This document shows positions 56,028-64,000 of a DNA stretch of 64,000 nt, piece by piece. Origin of the DNA: Hathewaya histolytica (lineage in GTDB: Bacteria; Bacillota; Clostridia; Clostridiales; Clostridiaceae); assembly GCF_901482605.1 (NCBI RefSeq), contig NZ_LR590481.1, forward strand, positions 496,001 through 560,000, read 5' to 3'. Position 1 is the stretch's first letter. Each line of letters opens with the position of its first letter. A model generated the notes under the pieces. The model searched no databases and was not told where the DNA came from. It saw only the letters and a list, made by a program, of their open reading frames with translations. The translations under genes were made by a program, and so were the position numbers.

Positions 56028-56704
56028 TGTTTGTAGAAGTTAAGGACTTAAGCTTTAAATATAAAAATTCTAAAAGAGAGACTATTAAAAATTTTAATAT
56101 AGAAATACAAAAGGGTGAAACAGTTGGAATACTAGGTGAAAGTGGTAGTGGAAAAAGTACAATATTAAGGTTAATAGCAGGGCTTGAGGAAAATGTTAAG
56201 GGAACAATTATAATAGATGGAAAAGCTATATTGGACAGAGATACATTTCTTCCTCCAGAGAAAAGAGGATTAGGAATGGTGTTTCAGGATTATGCATTAT
56301 TTCCCCACATGACCGTAGAAGAAAATATAAAATTTGGACTTAAAAAAATGAAAAGAGAAGAAAAGAACAATAGAGTTCAAGAAATGCTAAAACTAATAGA
56401 TTTGCAAGGCTTTGAGAAGAGATATCCTTATGAATTAAGTGGGGGACAGCAGCAGAGAGTAGCCATAGGAAGAGCAGTAGCACCTAAGCCATCAATTCTT
56501 CTTTTAGATGAGCCTTTTAGTAATTTGGACGCTAATCTTCAAGGAAAAATAAGAGGTGAACTTAAGGATATAATAAACAAAATAGGAATAACCTCAATAT
56601 TTGTAACCCATGATAAAGAAGATGCACTAGCTATTGCAGATAAAGTTATCATACTAAAGGATGGGAATATTATAGCTTTTGGAGATCCTAAGGAAGTTAT
56701 ATAA
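56027..56704 (+). CDS. ferric-iron ABC transporter ATP-binding protein
   Basis: 225-residue ATPase energising the importer. Walker A is GESGSGKST, the Q-loop region GMVFQDYALFPHMTVEENI, the signature LSGGQQQR, and Walker B ILLLDEPFSNLD, with His in FVTHDKEDA. It is shorter than FbpC of Gram-negatives because it lacks the C-terminal TOBE regulatory domain. The gene starts one base before the permease stop ends. Confidence 0.93.
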   Translation: MFVEVKDLSFKYKNSKRETIKNFNIEIQKGETVGILGESGSGKSTILRLIAGLEENVKGTIIIDGKAILDRDTFLPPEKRGLGMVFQDYALFPHMTVEENIKFGLKKMKREEKNNRVQEMLKLIDLQGFEKRYPYELSGGQQQRVAIGRAVAPKPSILLLDEPFSNLDANLQGKIRGELKDIINKIGITSIFVTHDKEDALAIADKVIILKDGNIIAFGDPKEVI

Positions 56705-56709
56705 GAAAA

Positions 56710-56757
56710 TAAAAGTAGTTATAAACTGATTTATACACAGTTCGTAACTACTTTTTT
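56710..56757. terminator. bidirectional terminator between convergent genes
   Basis: AAAAGTAGTTA...AACTG pairs with CAGTT...TAACTACTTTT; T-rich ends are present on both strands. It separates the + strand iron operon from the - strand dehydrogenase and can serve both. Confidence 0.82.
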
Positions 56758-56767
56758 AGTATTATAA

Positions 56768-57712
56768 TTAATAACCCTTATCTAAATTTACTATGTTTAA
56801 TAGTTCTTCTCCATTTGTATATCTTTTTAAGTTTTCTATGAATAGTTGCCAGCGTCTTTCTGCTATGTTTTCACTTATCCAGGAATTATGGCAAGTTAGG
56901 ATTACGTTATCTAGATTCCATAGTGGGCTATCTTCTGGTAGAGGTTCTATTTTAAATACATCTAGGGCAGCACCTTTAATTTTATTATTTTTAAGGAGAT
57001 TAATTAAGGCATCTTCATCTATAATGCTTCCTCTTGATACGTTTATGAAAATTGCATCACTGCGAAGTTTTTCAAGTTTTGATTTATCTATTAGGCCATG
57101 AGTTTTATTTGTGTGAGGTATGGTAACTATCACAGCATGACTATGTTCTAGTACTTTGTCCATTTCTTCTAGGGAATAACATTTATCAAAGTACTCTACG
57201 CATTTGCCTTTTGTGTTTACTCCTATTATGTTTACTCCAAAGGATTTTAATCTTTTAGCAGCTTCCCTTGCAATGTTTCCTGTGCCTATAAAACCTATGG
57301 TTTTTCCATAGAGCTCTTCTACCTTAAAGTCAATTTTCCATTTCTTTTTTAGTTTATTTTCATAAGCAATAGGTCTTCTTTTGGTAAGTTCGAGAATGCT
57401 ACATACTATCCACTCTCCTATGGGAATGCTGTAGCTATCCTTATTATTAGTAATTAGTATATCTCTATTTTTAATTTTATCCTTTGGAAGATGCTCAAAA
57501 CCTACGCTGCTTAGTTGCATCCACTTTAGGTTTTCAAATTTATTTAAATCTACCATGCTAAAGGTGTCATATCCAATTACTACATCTATCTCTTTCATAT
57601 AATCTTTAAACTCTAGGGAATTTTCTCTTTCAATAAATACTTTATAGCCTAAACTTCTAAGCTCTTCTTCTCTTCCTTTTATAAATCCAAAGGTCATTAA
57701 TAATTTTTTCAT
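56768..57712 (-). CDS. D-isomer-specific 2-hydroxyacid dehydrogenase
   Basis: 314-residue NAD(P)-dependent oxidoreductase related to phosphoglycerate dehydrogenase, glyoxylate reductase and YoaD-like enzymes. The nucleotide fold GFIGTGNIAREAAKRL is clear. Catalytic Arg is in NVSRGSIIDE, Glu in FKIEPLPEDSPLW and His in LTCHNSW. Read from the minus strand, the ATG at 57712 follows GGAGGTG. Substrate unknown. It is divergent from the Fur-boxed operon, and the 395-base interval between them holds that operator. Confidence 0.92.
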   Translation of the reverse strand: MKKLLMTFGFIKGREEELRSLGYKVFIERENSLEFKDYMKEIDVVIGYDTFSMVDLNKFENLKWMQLSSVGFEHLPKDKIKNRDILITNNKDSYSIPIGEWIVCSILELTKRRPIAYENKLKKKWKIDFKVEELYGKTIGFIGTGNIAREAAKRLKSFGVNIIGVNTKGKCVEYFDKCYSLEEMDKVLEHSHAVIVTIPHTNKTHGLIDKSKLEKLRSDAIFINVSRGSIIDEDALINLLKNNKIKGAALDVFKIEPLPEDSPLWNLDNVILTCHNSWISENIAERRWQLFIENLKRYTNGEELLNIVNLDKGY

Positions 57713-57854
57713 TTAAAACACCTCCATAGATTTAATTGTCTCATTTTTTATAGGATTTTTGAAGATATAAAATGCACTAATATATTTATATTGTTTCTAT
57801 TGATTTTTGGGAACAAGTTTTAGGTAAATTCATGTATAAAGCATAAAAATACCC

Positions 57855-57883
57855 TTGACATTTAGATATAAATCTCTTAATAT
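57855..57883 (+). promoter_or_regulatory. promoter of the DUF454/ABC operon
   Basis: TTGACA (57855-57860), 17 bases, TAATAT (57878-57883). Confidence 0.82.
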
Positions 57884-57899
57884 ATGTGCGAATTAAAAA

Positions 57900-57914
57900 T
57901 GATAATTATTATCA
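57900..57914 (+). promoter_or_regulatory. perfect Fur box
   Basis: TGATAATTATTATCA is an exact 7-1-7 palindrome and lies 16 bases after the -10 element. The operator-to-start distance is about 195 bases. This leader (57915-58108) shows no gene and no clear riboswitch. Confidence 0.9.
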
Positions 57915-58108
57915 TGGAAAAGTTTAATTTTAGGGTGATTTTATTATAAATATTAGAGTTTAGTTTTATAAATCTAAAAATGACCTAAGATAAATGGCTT
58001 TAAATAAAGGTTCTATAGATGGAAGGTAGGTGTTTAAATTTAAAACTAAATAGCCAATACAAAACAAAGTATATTTAAAGAAGAATAATTTAAGTATAGG
58101 GGGATTTT

Positions 58109-58501
58109 ATGTTTAAGTTTAAAAAAGTTATGTTTTTATTTGTTGGAATTATTTCTCTTGTATTAGGTCTAGTTGGAATAGCTTTACCAGTACTACCAAC
58201 TACACCATTTTTATTACTTTCTTCCTATTGCTTCTGTAAATCTTCCGATAGACTTTATTTTTGGTTTAAAGGAACTAAGTTATACAAAAAACATGTTGAA
58301 GATTTTTCTAAAAATAGATGTATGCCTTTAAAGAGTAAAATTTGTATATTAGCTTTCGCATCTTCTATGCTTATGCTTACATTTATTTTCAGTAAAAGTA
58401 TTCATTTAAGAATTTTTATAGTAGTTCTTATGATAACTAAGTATTACTATTTTATATTTAAAATAAAAACTAAAGAAAGGTTGCCATATTATGATAGATA
58501 A
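58109..58501 (+). CDS. DUF454 (YbaN-like) membrane protein
   Basis: 130 residues with the hallmark GLVGIALPVLPTTPFLLLSSYCFCKSS. A conserved pattern of Gly/Pro helices is followed by a FKGTKLYKKHVEDF loop and two C-terminal helices. DUF454 proteins often sit in iron or heme transport operons; their role is unknown. It is the first gene after the Fur box and overlaps the next gene by 11 bases (ATGATAGATAA). Confidence 0.9.
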   Translation: MFKFKKVMFLFVGIISLVLGLVGIALPVLPTTPFLLLSSYCFCKSSDRLYFWFKGTKLYKKHVEDFSKNRCMPLKSKICILAFASSMLMLTFIFSKSIHLRIFIVVLMITKYYYFIFKIKTKERLPYYDR

Positions 58502-60233
58502 ACGCTTACTAACCCTTTCAGAAGGGTCTAAGAAATGGATTGTTTTAAATGTTTTAATGAACTGGATTAGCTTAATACTAAATATAATAACTATAATTTC
58601 TATTGGCTATTATGTTGAATTTACTTATAAGTCTGGATTAGATAAAAGTAGAACTATAAGCACCATGCTAATTATATTATCAGCTATAATTGTAAGATTT
58701 GTATGTGATTATATGTCTGTTAGATTTTCATATAAATCCTCTGTGGAGGCTAGATTAAATTTAAGAAATACTATATATAAAAAGTTATTGGCTTTGGGAA
58801 TAAATTATAATAAACAGGTTTCTACCTCTGAGGTGGTACAAGTTACTGTAGATGGGGTTGAACAACTTGAGATTTATTTTGGAAAATATCTTCCCCAATT
58901 TTTCTATAGTCTTTTAGCTCCTATAACTTTATTTATAGTACTTAGCTTTATTAATTTTAAGACTGCCCTAGTGTTACTATTATGCGTGCCATTAATTCCT
59001 GTATCTATTATAGCTATAATGAAGCTTGCAAAAAAACTTCTATCTAAATACTGGGGCATATATGTAAACCTAGGAGATACATTCCTTGAAAATCTTCAAG
59101 GACTTACTACTTTAAAAATTTATAATAGATATGAAGATAGAAATATTAAGATGAATGAAGAGGCAGAAAACTTCAGAAAAATAACTATGAAGGTTTTATC
59201 TATGCAGTTAAATTCTATTAATATAATGGACTTGATAGCTTTTGGTGGAAGTGCTTTAGGTATAATTATAACCCTTAGAGAGGCTGCACTAGGTAGGGTT
59301 TCTATTGGTGGTGCTTTCTCCATTATATTATTATCAGCAGAATTCTTTATTCCTTTAAGACTTTTGGGTTCATTTTTCCACATTGCTATGAATGGTATAG
59401 CAGCTTCTGAAAAGATTTTTAGACTTTTAGATATGGAAGAAGAGAAAAACAATATGGAAGAAGTAAAGAATTTAGAAAACATAAATATAGAAATTAAGGA
59501 TTTAGATTTTTCTTATGAAAAAGAGAGAAACATATTAAAAAATATAAATTTAAATATAGAAAACAAAAAAATTACTGCATTAGTAGGGGTTTCTGGTTGT
59601 GGAAAAAGCACTATATCCAATATAATTTTAGGTTTTTATAAGGATTATGACGGAAATGTGCTTTTAAATGGTCACGAGCTTAGAGATATACCTAGAAAAC
59701 AGTTAATGAGAAATATTAGTTTAATCACTCATAATAGTTATATTTTTGCTGGCACCTTTGAGGAAAATCTTAGAATGGGAAAAGCTGATGCAACGGAAAA
59801 AGAAATGTATGAGGCTTTAAAAAGGGTTAACTTATATGACTTTGTACTGTCTCAAGATAAAGAGTTAAAAGCTGAAATAAAAGAAAGAGGATCAAATTTA
59901 TCAGGAGGTCAAAAGCAAAGGTTGGCACTAGCTAGGGCTTTACTTTATAATAGTGAAATTTATGTTTTTGATGAGGCAACTTCTAATATTGATGTAGAAA
60001 GTGAAGATCAAATTATGAATGTAATTTCAGAGCTTTCAAAGGATAAAACTATAATTTTAATTTCACATAGGCTTTATAATGTTAAAATTGCAGATAAAAT
60101 TTATGTTTTATCAAAGGGTGAAATAAAGGAAGAAGGAAATCATCATAGTCTTATGGAAAGGGAATCTCTTTACTTTAATTTAGTTCGTGAGCAAGAGGTT
60201 TTAGAAAATATAGGGGGTGTAGAGCATGCGTAG
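58491..60233 (+). CDS. ABC exporter-fold permease/ATPase, Fur-controlled, subunit 1
   Basis: 580 residues with six membrane helices in the first 310 and an ATPase domain. Walker A is GVSGCGKST, the signature LSGGQKQR, and Walker B IYVFDEATSNID. It is annotated in many genomes as CydD-like. With Fur control and DUF454 as neighbour, a siderophore or heme role like that of YbtPQ/IrtAB (exporter-fold importers) is equally possible. The stop overlaps the next start by eight bases. Confidence 0.9.
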   Translation: MIDKRLLTLSEGSKKWIVLNVLMNWISLILNIITIISIGYYVEFTYKSGLDKSRTISTMLIILSAIIVRFVCDYMSVRFSYKSSVEARLNLRNTIYKKLLALGINYNKQVSTSEVVQVTVDGVEQLEIYFGKYLPQFFYSLLAPITLFIVLSFINFKTALVLLLCVPLIPVSIIAIMKLAKKLLSKYWGIYVNLGDTFLENLQGLTTLKIYNRYEDRNIKMNEEAENFRKITMKVLSMQLNSINIMDLIAFGGSALGIIITLREAALGRVSIGGAFSIILLSAEFFIPLRLLGSFFHIAMNGIAASEKIFRLLDMEEEKNNMEEVKNLENINIEIKDLDFSYEKERNILKNINLNIENKKITALVGVSGCGKSTISNIILGFYKDYDGNVLLNGHELRDIPRKQLMRNISLITHNSYIFAGTFEENLRMGKADATEKEMYEALKRVNLYDFVLSQDKELKAEIKERGSNLSGGQKQRLALARALLYNSEIYVFDEATSNIDVESEDQIMNVISELSKDKTIILISHRLYNVKIADKIYVLSKGEIKEEGNHHSLMERESLYFNLVREQEVLENIGGVEHA

Positions 60234-61890
60234 GTCTGGCATTAACATAATGGGAAAACTTATAGGCTTAGTTAAACCCCTACTTCATATAATGTTAATT
60301 ACTATAACCATGGGAGTTTTAGGATTCCTAGCATCTATATTTATAACTATTTATGGAGGAGTAGGACTTGCCTCTTATTTAGGTTTTTCTATGGGCATTT
60401 CAATGAAAAAGATTTTTACTTTACTTATAATCTTTGCAGTTTCAAGGGGATTATTAAGATATTTAGAACAATATACAGGACACTATATTGCCTTTAAATT
60501 ATTAGCTATTTTAAGAGATAAAATATTTAAAAAGTTGAGAGACTTATCACCTGCAAAACTAGAGGGGGAAGAGAGGGGAAACCTTATCTCTTTAATTACT
60601 AGTGATATAGAATTACTAGAGGTATTTTATGCTCACACTATAGCACCGATTAGTATAGGATTTTTAACTTCTATAATTATGGTTATATATATTGGTAGGA
60701 TTCACGCATATCTTGCACTAGTTTCTGTCATAGGGTATTTTACTATAGGATTTATTATTCCATATTTTACTTCTAAAATAGGAAGAGAAGCAGGAATGAA
60801 ATATAGAAATTCTTTTGGAAAGATGAATAGTTTTGTTTTAGATTCCTTAAAGGGAATGAAAGAAATTATAATGTTTAATCTAGGAGATAAAAGATTAAAA
60901 GAGATAAATTCTAAGGGAGAAGATTTAAATCTTGAACTTAAGAAAATTAAAAACCACGAGGGAATTATAAGGGGACTTAATGATGCTTCCGTTTTAGGAT
61001 TTATTAGTATAATGTTATTTACTTCAATGTACTTATTTGGGAAAGGAGAGATTACCTTTGATAAAGTTATAGTTTCAACCATAGCTATGGCAAGCTCCTT
61101 TGGGCCAGTTTTAGCATTAAGCAATTTATCTAACAACTTAGTTCATACCTTAGCCTGTGGAGATAGAGTTTTAAACTTATTAGAAGAAGAACCAGCAGTT
61201 ATAGATGTAACTAATGGGGAAAGGGAGGCAAAAGGTGCTTTAAGTGCAGAGGATTTAAGCTTTAAATATGATGATAATTATATTTTAGAGAATGTTAATC
61301 TTGAATTAGAAGAGAAAAAGGTCTACGGAATAGTAGGGGAAAGTGGTTCAGGAAAGAGTACTTTATTAAAACTATTTATGAGATTTTGGGATGTTACAAA
61401 GGGAAAAATAGTCTTAGGAAATAAGGATATAAGAAATATAAACACAGAAGCTTTAAGAAATACTCAAAGCTTTGTAACCCAGGAGACATTCCTTTTTAAT
61501 GATACTATTGAAGAGAATATTAAGCTTGGTAAAAAAGATGCAACTATAGAAGAAGTAATAGAGGCTGCTAAAAAAGCTTCCATAGATGATTTCATAATGT
61601 CACTACCTAAGGGATATAAAACAAAAGTAGGAGAACTTGGGGATAATCTATCAGGTGGAGAGAGACAAAGACTTGGAATTGCAAGGGCATTCTTGCACAA
61701 TGGAGATATGCTACTTTTAGATGAGCCTACAAGTAATTTAGATAGCTTAAATGAAAAAGTAATCTTAAAGAGTATAGAGGATTATGCAAAGGATAAGACA
61801 GTTATTCTAGTATCACATAGATTGTCTACAGTTGGCATAGCAGATGAGGTTTATAAGGTTGAACATACGAATGTTAGCAAAATAAGTTAG
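60226..61890 (+). CDS. ABC exporter-fold permease/ATPase, Fur-controlled, subunit 2
   Basis: 554 residues. Walker A is GESGSGKST, the signature LSGGERQR, Walker B MLLLDEPTSNLD, with switch His in VSHRLST. AGGGGGTG ahead of ATG 60226 supports this start inside the end of the previous gene. The two subunits are clearly different proteins and probably form a heterodimer. No separate substrate-binding protein is encoded. Confidence 0.9.
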   Translation: MRRSGINIMGKLIGLVKPLLHIMLITITMGVLGFLASIFITIYGGVGLASYLGFSMGISMKKIFTLLIIFAVSRGLLRYLEQYTGHYIAFKLLAILRDKIFKKLRDLSPAKLEGEERGNLISLITSDIELLEVFYAHTIAPISIGFLTSIIMVIYIGRIHAYLALVSVIGYFTIGFIIPYFTSKIGREAGMKYRNSFGKMNSFVLDSLKGMKEIIMFNLGDKRLKEINSKGEDLNLELKKIKNHEGIIRGLNDASVLGFISIMLFTSMYLFGKGEITFDKVIVSTIAMASSFGPVLALSNLSNNLVHTLACGDRVLNLLEEEPAVIDVTNGEREAKGALSAEDLSFKYDDNYILENVNLELEEKKVYGIVGESGSGKSTLLKLFMRFWDVTKGKIVLGNKDIRNINTEALRNTQSFVTQETFLFNDTIEENIKLGKKDATIEEVIEAAKKASIDDFIMSLPKGYKTKVGELGDNLSGGERQRLGIARAFLHNGDMLLLDEPTSNLDSLNEKVILKSIEDYAKDKTVILVSHRLSTVGIADEVYKVEHTNVSKIS

Positions 61891-61901
61891 AATATAATTT
61901 T

Positions 61902-61938
61902 AAGGTATATTAAATTTTTTAATTTAATATACCTTTTT
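61902..61938 (+). terminator. intrinsic terminator after the ABC pair
   Basis: AAGGTATATTAAATT pairs perfectly with AATTTAATATACCTT and is followed by TTT. The 190 bases to the next gene show nothing further. Confidence 0.9.
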
Positions 61939-62127
61939 GCTTTGGAAATAATATTTTTAAATTTTAAACATAGCATGAGTTTTTATATTGGAATTTTATA
62001 GTTAACATATCCAAATACTTTATTTATACTTTTTTAGGGGTTTTTAATATAATTATTGTATAATAGTTATTTAGAGAATTAATTAAGTTTTAAATACGTT
62101 AAATAAAATTATCATAAGGAGAATAGC

Positions 62128-63396
62128 ATGGGGCGAGAAGCTTTAGATATATTAAACATACATAAACTAACTAAACATTTTTACCAAAAGTGGATGGATA
62201 CTACCGTGGATTTTCCTATGCTAAATGTTATTACATATGAAGATAAAATAAAAGCAGAGGAAGAGACGGAAAAAGGTCTTGATAATATTTTTGAGTTTTT
62301 AGGAGATTTTCCAAAGGGAGAAAATGAAAAAATACTTTGGAGAATAAAATTTAAAAAGCTTGCTTATGATTTTTCTCTAAGGGGATACTCTAAAGAACAT
62401 AAAAAGGAGCTAGAACCTTATATAGATAAGTTTTTAAAGGTTATGGGAGAGTTTACTAAGAGCTCTAAAAGTTTTGACTCTAAATTATCTTATGAAGAAA
62501 TATGGCAAGCCATGAGAAATGTGTGGGCTTTAGTCTTACTTCAAATTATATTTGATCAGGAAGTAGGGCTTACTAAGGGAATTTTTGCTTATAGCCTTCT
62601 ATATCCATATACAGATAATTATTTAGATAGTAGCGAACTTTCATCTAAAGAAAAGAAAGAATTCAATTTATTAGTTAAAGAAAAGCTAGAAGGAAAGAAA
62701 GTTTATCCTAAGGATGATATTTCTAAAAAGGTAGTTATATTACTTTCAAAGATAGAGGAACAGTTTGAAAGAATTAAATATGATGAGGTGTTCAAAAGCT
62801 TATTAGCTATTCAAAATGCACAAGAGAAAAGTTTGCATCAGCAAGGTGAGAAAAATTCTTTAAATGAAAAAGAACTTTTGGATATATCCATAGAAAAAGG
62901 TGGTACTTCTGTATTAGTTGATGGATATCTTGTGAAAGGAAAATTAAATGTGGATGAAATTTATTTCTTATTTTCCTTTGGAATAGCTCTTCAAATAGTC
63001 GATGATATTCAGGACATAGAAGAAGATATTAGAGAAAATCATAACACAGTAGTAACTAAAGTAGGTCATAGATGGAACTTAGATAATCTAACAAAGAATT
63101 TATTAGGTTTTACGGTAGATATATTAAAAGATTTAGCAAAAGTAAATAAGGATAAAAATATAATATTTGAAAACTTTGTAGTTAAAAGAGCTATGCATTT
63201 TGTTTATTTTGCTATAACTAAGAATAAAAAGTTATATAGCAGTAAATTTATGAATGAGTTTGAAAATTACTTGCCTTACACTTTAAAATATATGACTAAT
63301 TTGAACAAGAACTTAAATAAAAAGTTAAAAAGAACTAAGCGGAAATTAGGTGACAAGAGATTTAAAGAGGTAATGGAGTATATTTTCAGTGCATAG
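62128..63396 (+). CDS. class 1 isoprenoid-biosynthesis-fold enzyme (prenyltransferase/terpene-synthase-like)
   Basis: 422 residues, all-helical. It carries two Asp-rich motifs like those that bind Mg-diphosphate: YPYTDNYLD in the middle and VDDIQDIEED near residue 295, within FGIALQIVDDIQD. That second motif recalls the DDIxD of polyprenyl synthases and the spacing fits the class 1 fold. The N-terminal part lacks the usual DDxxD, so the reaction is unclear and it may be diverged. ATG 62128 follows AAGGAGAA. It stands alone behind a terminator. Confidence 0.75.
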   Translation: MGREALDILNIHKLTKHFYQKWMDTTVDFPMLNVITYEDKIKAEEETEKGLDNIFEFLGDFPKGENEKILWRIKFKKLAYDFSLRGYSKEHKKELEPYIDKFLKVMGEFTKSSKSFDSKLSYEEIWQAMRNVWALVLLQIIFDQEVGLTKGIFAYSLLYPYTDNYLDSSELSSKEKKEFNLLVKEKLEGKKVYPKDDISKKVVILLSKIEEQFERIKYDEVFKSLLAIQNAQEKSLHQQGEKNSLNEKELLDISIEKGGTSVLVDGYLVKGKLNVDEIYFLFSFGIALQIVDDIQDIEEDIRENHNTVVTKVGHRWNLDNLTKNLLGFTVDILKDLAKVNKDKNIIFENFVVKRAMHFVYFAITKNKKLYSSKFMNEFENYLPYTLKYMTNLNKNLNKKLKRTKRKLGDKRFKEVMEYIFSA

Positions 63397-63454
63397 AGAT
63401 AATGGGATAGGATTGATTATATACTAAAAGCATAATATTTTAGGGGGATAAAAT

Positions 63455-63886
63455 ATGATTAAAAAGCTAGAGAATTTTGAAATAGAAGAAGTTATGGATA
63501 TTTGGTTAAAGACTAATATTACTGCTCATAATTTCATAGAAGAGGATTATTGGGTTAAAAATTATAATCTTGTTAAAGATGAATACATTCCTATATCTAC
63601 AACTTTTGTGTATAAAGAAGATAATATAATTAAAGGATTTATAAGTATTATAGATAATTCATTTATTGGTGCATTGTTTGTTCTAGATGATTATCAGGGA
63701 CAAGGTATTGGGAAGAGTTTAATAAATCATTGCAAGTCCCTATATCCTAGATTAGAGCTTGCTGTTTATAAAGATAATACATCTTCTGTGAATTTTTATA
63801 AGAAGTGCAGTTTTAATATAAACGTGGAGCATCCTAATGAGGATTCTAGTTTTATGGAGTACATAATGTTATGGGAAGAAGAATAA
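63455..63886 (+). CDS. GNAT-family N-acetyltransferase
   Basis: 143 residues. The acetyl-CoA loop DDYQGQGIGKSLINHC matches the Q/RxxGxG/A motif of GNAT enzymes, and AVYKDNTSSVNFYKKCSF matches the last conserved segment. ATG 63455 follows TAGGGGGA. It resembles YjaB/PhnO-type small acetyltransferases; the substrate is unknown. The remaining bases to 64000 hold no recognisable feature. Confidence 0.9.
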   Translation: MIKKLENFEIEEVMDIWLKTNITAHNFIEEDYWVKNYNLVKDEYIPISTTFVYKEDNIIKGFISIIDNSFIGALFVLDDYQGQGIGKSLINHCKSLYPRLELAVYKDNTSSVNFYKKCSFNINVEHPNEDSSFMEYIMLWEEE

Positions 63887-64000
63887 ATAAACCATCAAAA
63901 AACAGTCAATAATTTAAAACTTAGTGCATATAATAATGGATAAAGTTAGATACTATAAAGTTTAATTAATAAATGATTAAGTCTTTATATATTATATATA

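Overview
The window is very A+T-rich, uses T-box riboswitches in front of aminoacyl-tRNA synthetase genes, has Fur-type operators and carries genes with AGGAGG-type ribosome sites. Together with the gene content (archaeal-type ProRS, M16C peptidase, NSS transporter, class 1 isoprenoid-fold enzyme) this points to a Clostridium-like Firmicute. No rRNA or tRNA gene and no CRISPR array was seen. Almost every gene lies on the + strand; the exception is one 2-hydroxyacid dehydrogenase.

Layout. (1) 1-23.2 kb is ordinary chromosome. It holds two signal peptidase I genes around a PepSY-like secreted protein and an aldehyde dehydrogenase, a secreted M16C metallopeptidase, an SDR oxidoreductase, a T-box-controlled NSS amino-acid transporter, a very large surface subtilase, T-box/proS, a two-gene ABC exporter, a small membrane protein, and T-box/tyrS with a second relict T-box terminator. 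(2) 23.3-30.6 kb holds a 2276-residue secreted repeat protein. It has a signal peptide, a charged stalk, two Fn3-like domains, about eight beta-solenoid-like repeats, a hydrophobic pre-toxin region and a short C-terminal toxin-like domain. A small immunity-like gene follows. (3) 30.6-53.0 kb is the accessory region. It is a one-directional array of about 18 further immunity genes, many preceded by a toxin C-terminus or its remains. Several of these are joined to copies of the same pre-toxin segment found in the full-length protein. The modules are separated by recurring noncoding linkers, terminators and hairpins. Embedded in the array are a tyrosine-recombinase operon (Mor-like regulator, integrase, two small genes), two decayed integrase fragments and an IS110-family transposase. 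The integrase, its neighbour and the transposase are each broken by one indel. (4) 53.1-64.0 kb is chromosome again: a Fur-controlled ferric-iron ABC importer (fbpABC-like), the minus-strand dehydrogenase, a Fur-box-preceded operon of a DUF454 protein and two ABC exporter-fold proteins, an isoprenoid-fold enzyme and a GNAT acetyltransferase.

How it fits together. The large protein looks like the single expressible polymorphic toxin of the cell. The array downstream looks like a store of promoterless toxin ends and orphan immunity genes. Shared pre-toxin DNA ending at a conserved KRNKG-coding junction would let a stored toxin end replace the expressed one by homologous recombination, while the orphan immunity genes would protect against siblings carrying other ends. 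That polymorphic-toxin logic is established knowledge. What is unusual here is the amount of repeated linker and hairpin DNA, the recurrence of integrase fragments between modules, two toxin-immunity read-through fusions, and a trio of immunity genes with near-identical 3' halves but different 5' halves.
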